From contig NW_025939071.1 in NCBI RefSeq assembly GCF_000764305.2, positions 1 to 64,000 on the forward strand: a stretch of 64,000 nt of DNA, read 5' to 3'. The notes beneath the pieces were generated by a model that did not search any database, had not been told where the DNA came from, and saw only the letters and a list, made by a program, of their open reading frames with translations. Positions 62,301 through 64,000 of the stretch are shown here, piece after piece; within the stretch, counting starts at the first letter, position 1, and each line of letters begins with the position of its first letter. The position numbers and the translations under genes were made by a program. This DNA comes from Hyalella azteca. Taxonomy: Eukaryota > Arthropoda > Malacostraca > Amphipoda > Hyalellidae.

Positions 62301-64000
62301 AAGGTTTGAAACATTTTTTAAGGAGCTAGCCTGTCTTAAATTGATTATTGTTGGTACAGATTGTTAGGTTATATCAAGACGCTGTATTCAGGCCTATCTC
62401 ACGCACGTCGTTGACAAAAAGTATACGTGAATTGAAATCTTATTGTATCTGATGAAAACAACAGTCTGATTTCATTTGGAACTAAATTGTTATAAAAATT
62501 TCATTGAAAATAAATACCATTGCCTGGATTCCTAAAACTTTATTTTGTGATTGATTTTTCCTTCACAAAGCAATGAATTACCCTCGCATTCATCCAGCTC
62601 ACGTTGCTGGCTCGATAGCGGCTGCTGCTGCCGATGCAAGCGTTTCGCGCTTCCCTTCAGCTGGCAACTTTAGGCTAGCCTATCATGGCTTCTGATAAGC
62701 TATGTTATTACTGCTGCTCTTCATTTCATCGCGCCTTCGAGTGTATCTTTTCTGTCGATACATCTCAACTTTTCTCTTTCTCCAGGTCTTATTTTATGTG
62801 TTCATGATTAATTGGATTTGAGTAGGGATTGTTATCTAATCGAAAAACTGCGAAATAGCATGGAAGTGGGCAAAATTTTAAATATTAGCCCAAGTCTTCC
62901 TAAGTTGAAAAACACTCTTTAATTTCATCGTGCCTTGGAACTCCATTGCTATGTTTTTTACATGCCTGAGAGCTTCTTCATCTTTCAAGGATGATGACGT
63001 CGCTGAACCGATAAGTTTGCTTAAGCTACGTTGCAAAAAGTCTTAATTTTCTGCATGATGCCCGTTCGCCATCGGGACTTCCTGCCGCCGCTCGTTCGTG
63101 TTTGCTGAAGACCTCCTGAGCAACGATCTGTTTTGCCTCAGATAATCCTGTCGCAAAAATCCCACCCTTACTGGCAGGTTTGTTTTATCTGCGAGCATTT
63201 TGTGACGTGTGGGGTCGGTCGGTCGGTCGGCATATGTCCGCGCATCATCTCCCTACGACTTATTCTCTGCGCCCTTCCGAATTGGAGATGATATGTGCCG
63301 AAGAAAAAATCTCATTACTACCCGTGTGTGCATTTTTTACGATAGTCCCTTCCTCTTTTTTATTTCTTTTATTGGAGCCTCAATGTATTTCATTGTGTGA
63401 GGAAATGACCATTCCTTACGTTTTGGGTAGGTATTTATGTATACCTGCAGTACTCCATTTCGAACTCCGTCTTACTTGCGCCAGTCAGCATGCACGACGC
63501 CTTCCCTTGGCTCTCCTTATGGTTTTCTGGGCGAAGGCATTGCAGTAAAGCAGAGTTTGTAGCCCTAATCTTGCGATAATAGTCTATTTTTTGGGTGCAG
63601 CTTCGGAGCGCAAACTGCGGTCTGGGTGTTTTTCCTTTACTTCAGTCCATTAGACCGCGCTTCATCGGCCTTTGGTAGAATGGTTAGGTCAGGTTCCAAC
63701 TGTTCGCCTAACTCGATTTGAAGCTCACTCTTGCAACCCGATGGCAATATTTTGCTCACTCGTAACGTGATACAAAACCCAGCGCGTAGAGATTCTCGCT
63801 CCTGGGGTCAGATTATTACTATGATTTCCACAGCTGCCTTCATTTATATACATTGCTGGGGCCATACTCTCAAAACTAGCTAAGTGAACGTAAGTACTTA
63901 CGCTCTATTTTCTTGTCTGTGATTGGTGGATTTTGCTTGAAAGGTCGTCAATGATTGGCTGATGAACTTACGATCTCTTAACTTTTTTTGAAAGTATAGG
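62301..64000. other. No supported gene
   Basis: Holds a (GGTC)4 run at 63213-63230 and a perfect 14-bp palindrome CGTAAGTACTTACG at 63889-63902. The 122-codon frame at 63180-63548 starts in the GGTC run and has no firm domain match. Confidence 0.5.

Noticed and set aside
63180..63548. 122-codon frame containing PSELEMICAEEKISLLP, slightly like the start of GINS subunit PSF2
   Set aside because: The likeness covers only 17 residues, the following residues do not continue the family, and the frame begins in a GGTC microsatellite.

Overview
This window looks like nuclear DNA of an invertebrate animal, most likely an arthropod. It is AT-rich and gene-poor, with eukaryotic splice signals, many short tandem arrays (minisatellites), simple repeats and a foldback element. 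There are no operons, no prokaryotic gene spacing, and no tRNA, rRNA or CRISPR array that I can recognise. The species cannot be fixed from the sequence. Most open frames of 60-140 codons are what a 64 kb AT-rich sequence gives by chance, and I left them out.

Only one coding exon is well supported: 13168-14238 on the + strand. It follows a branch-point/pyrimidine-tract/CAG acceptor, opens with an ATG at 13197, stays open for 347 codons, and ends at CAG|GTACGT in phase 1. Its last 28 codons (from the internal ATG at 14154) form a textbook signal peptide or signal anchor that ends exactly at the splice junction. A signal-peptide exon ending in phase 1, next to tens of kb without clear exons, is the usual layout of genes for secreted or membrane proteins with modular ectodomains. 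The gene itself is not recognisable.

Layout: 1-13.1 kb is non-coding, with strong hairpins near 5.8 kb and a foldback/MITE-like element at 6.28-6.61 kb. The exon lies at 13.2-14.2 kb, followed by AT microsatellites. A 33-bp minisatellite lies at 19.8-20.1 kb, a 29/31/32-bp array with a decaying tail at 22.5-23.1 kb, and small duplications at 24.9 and 25.9 kb. A 79-bp array lies at 30.4-30.7 kb just after a TATA-like box, and a 42/43-bp array in a GC-rich patch at 34.5-34.9 kb. A segment at 40.1-40.6 kb has reversed strand composition. At 41.8 kb there is a candidate recursive splice site, and at 43.4-44.3 kb a long weakly interrupted reading frame that holds a phase-compatible candidate exon. 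A single N at 48831 is flanked by an exact 43-bp repeat, an assembly join. Further duplications lie at 48.2, 56.4-57.1 and 62.0-62.3 kb. A weak minus-strand terminal-exon candidate lies at 59.9-60.3 kb.

In the lines I counted by hand the + strand usually has more T than A. This is what + strand introns of the 13.2 kb gene would show, so I read much of the window after 14.2 kb as probable large-intron sequence. That is an inference.
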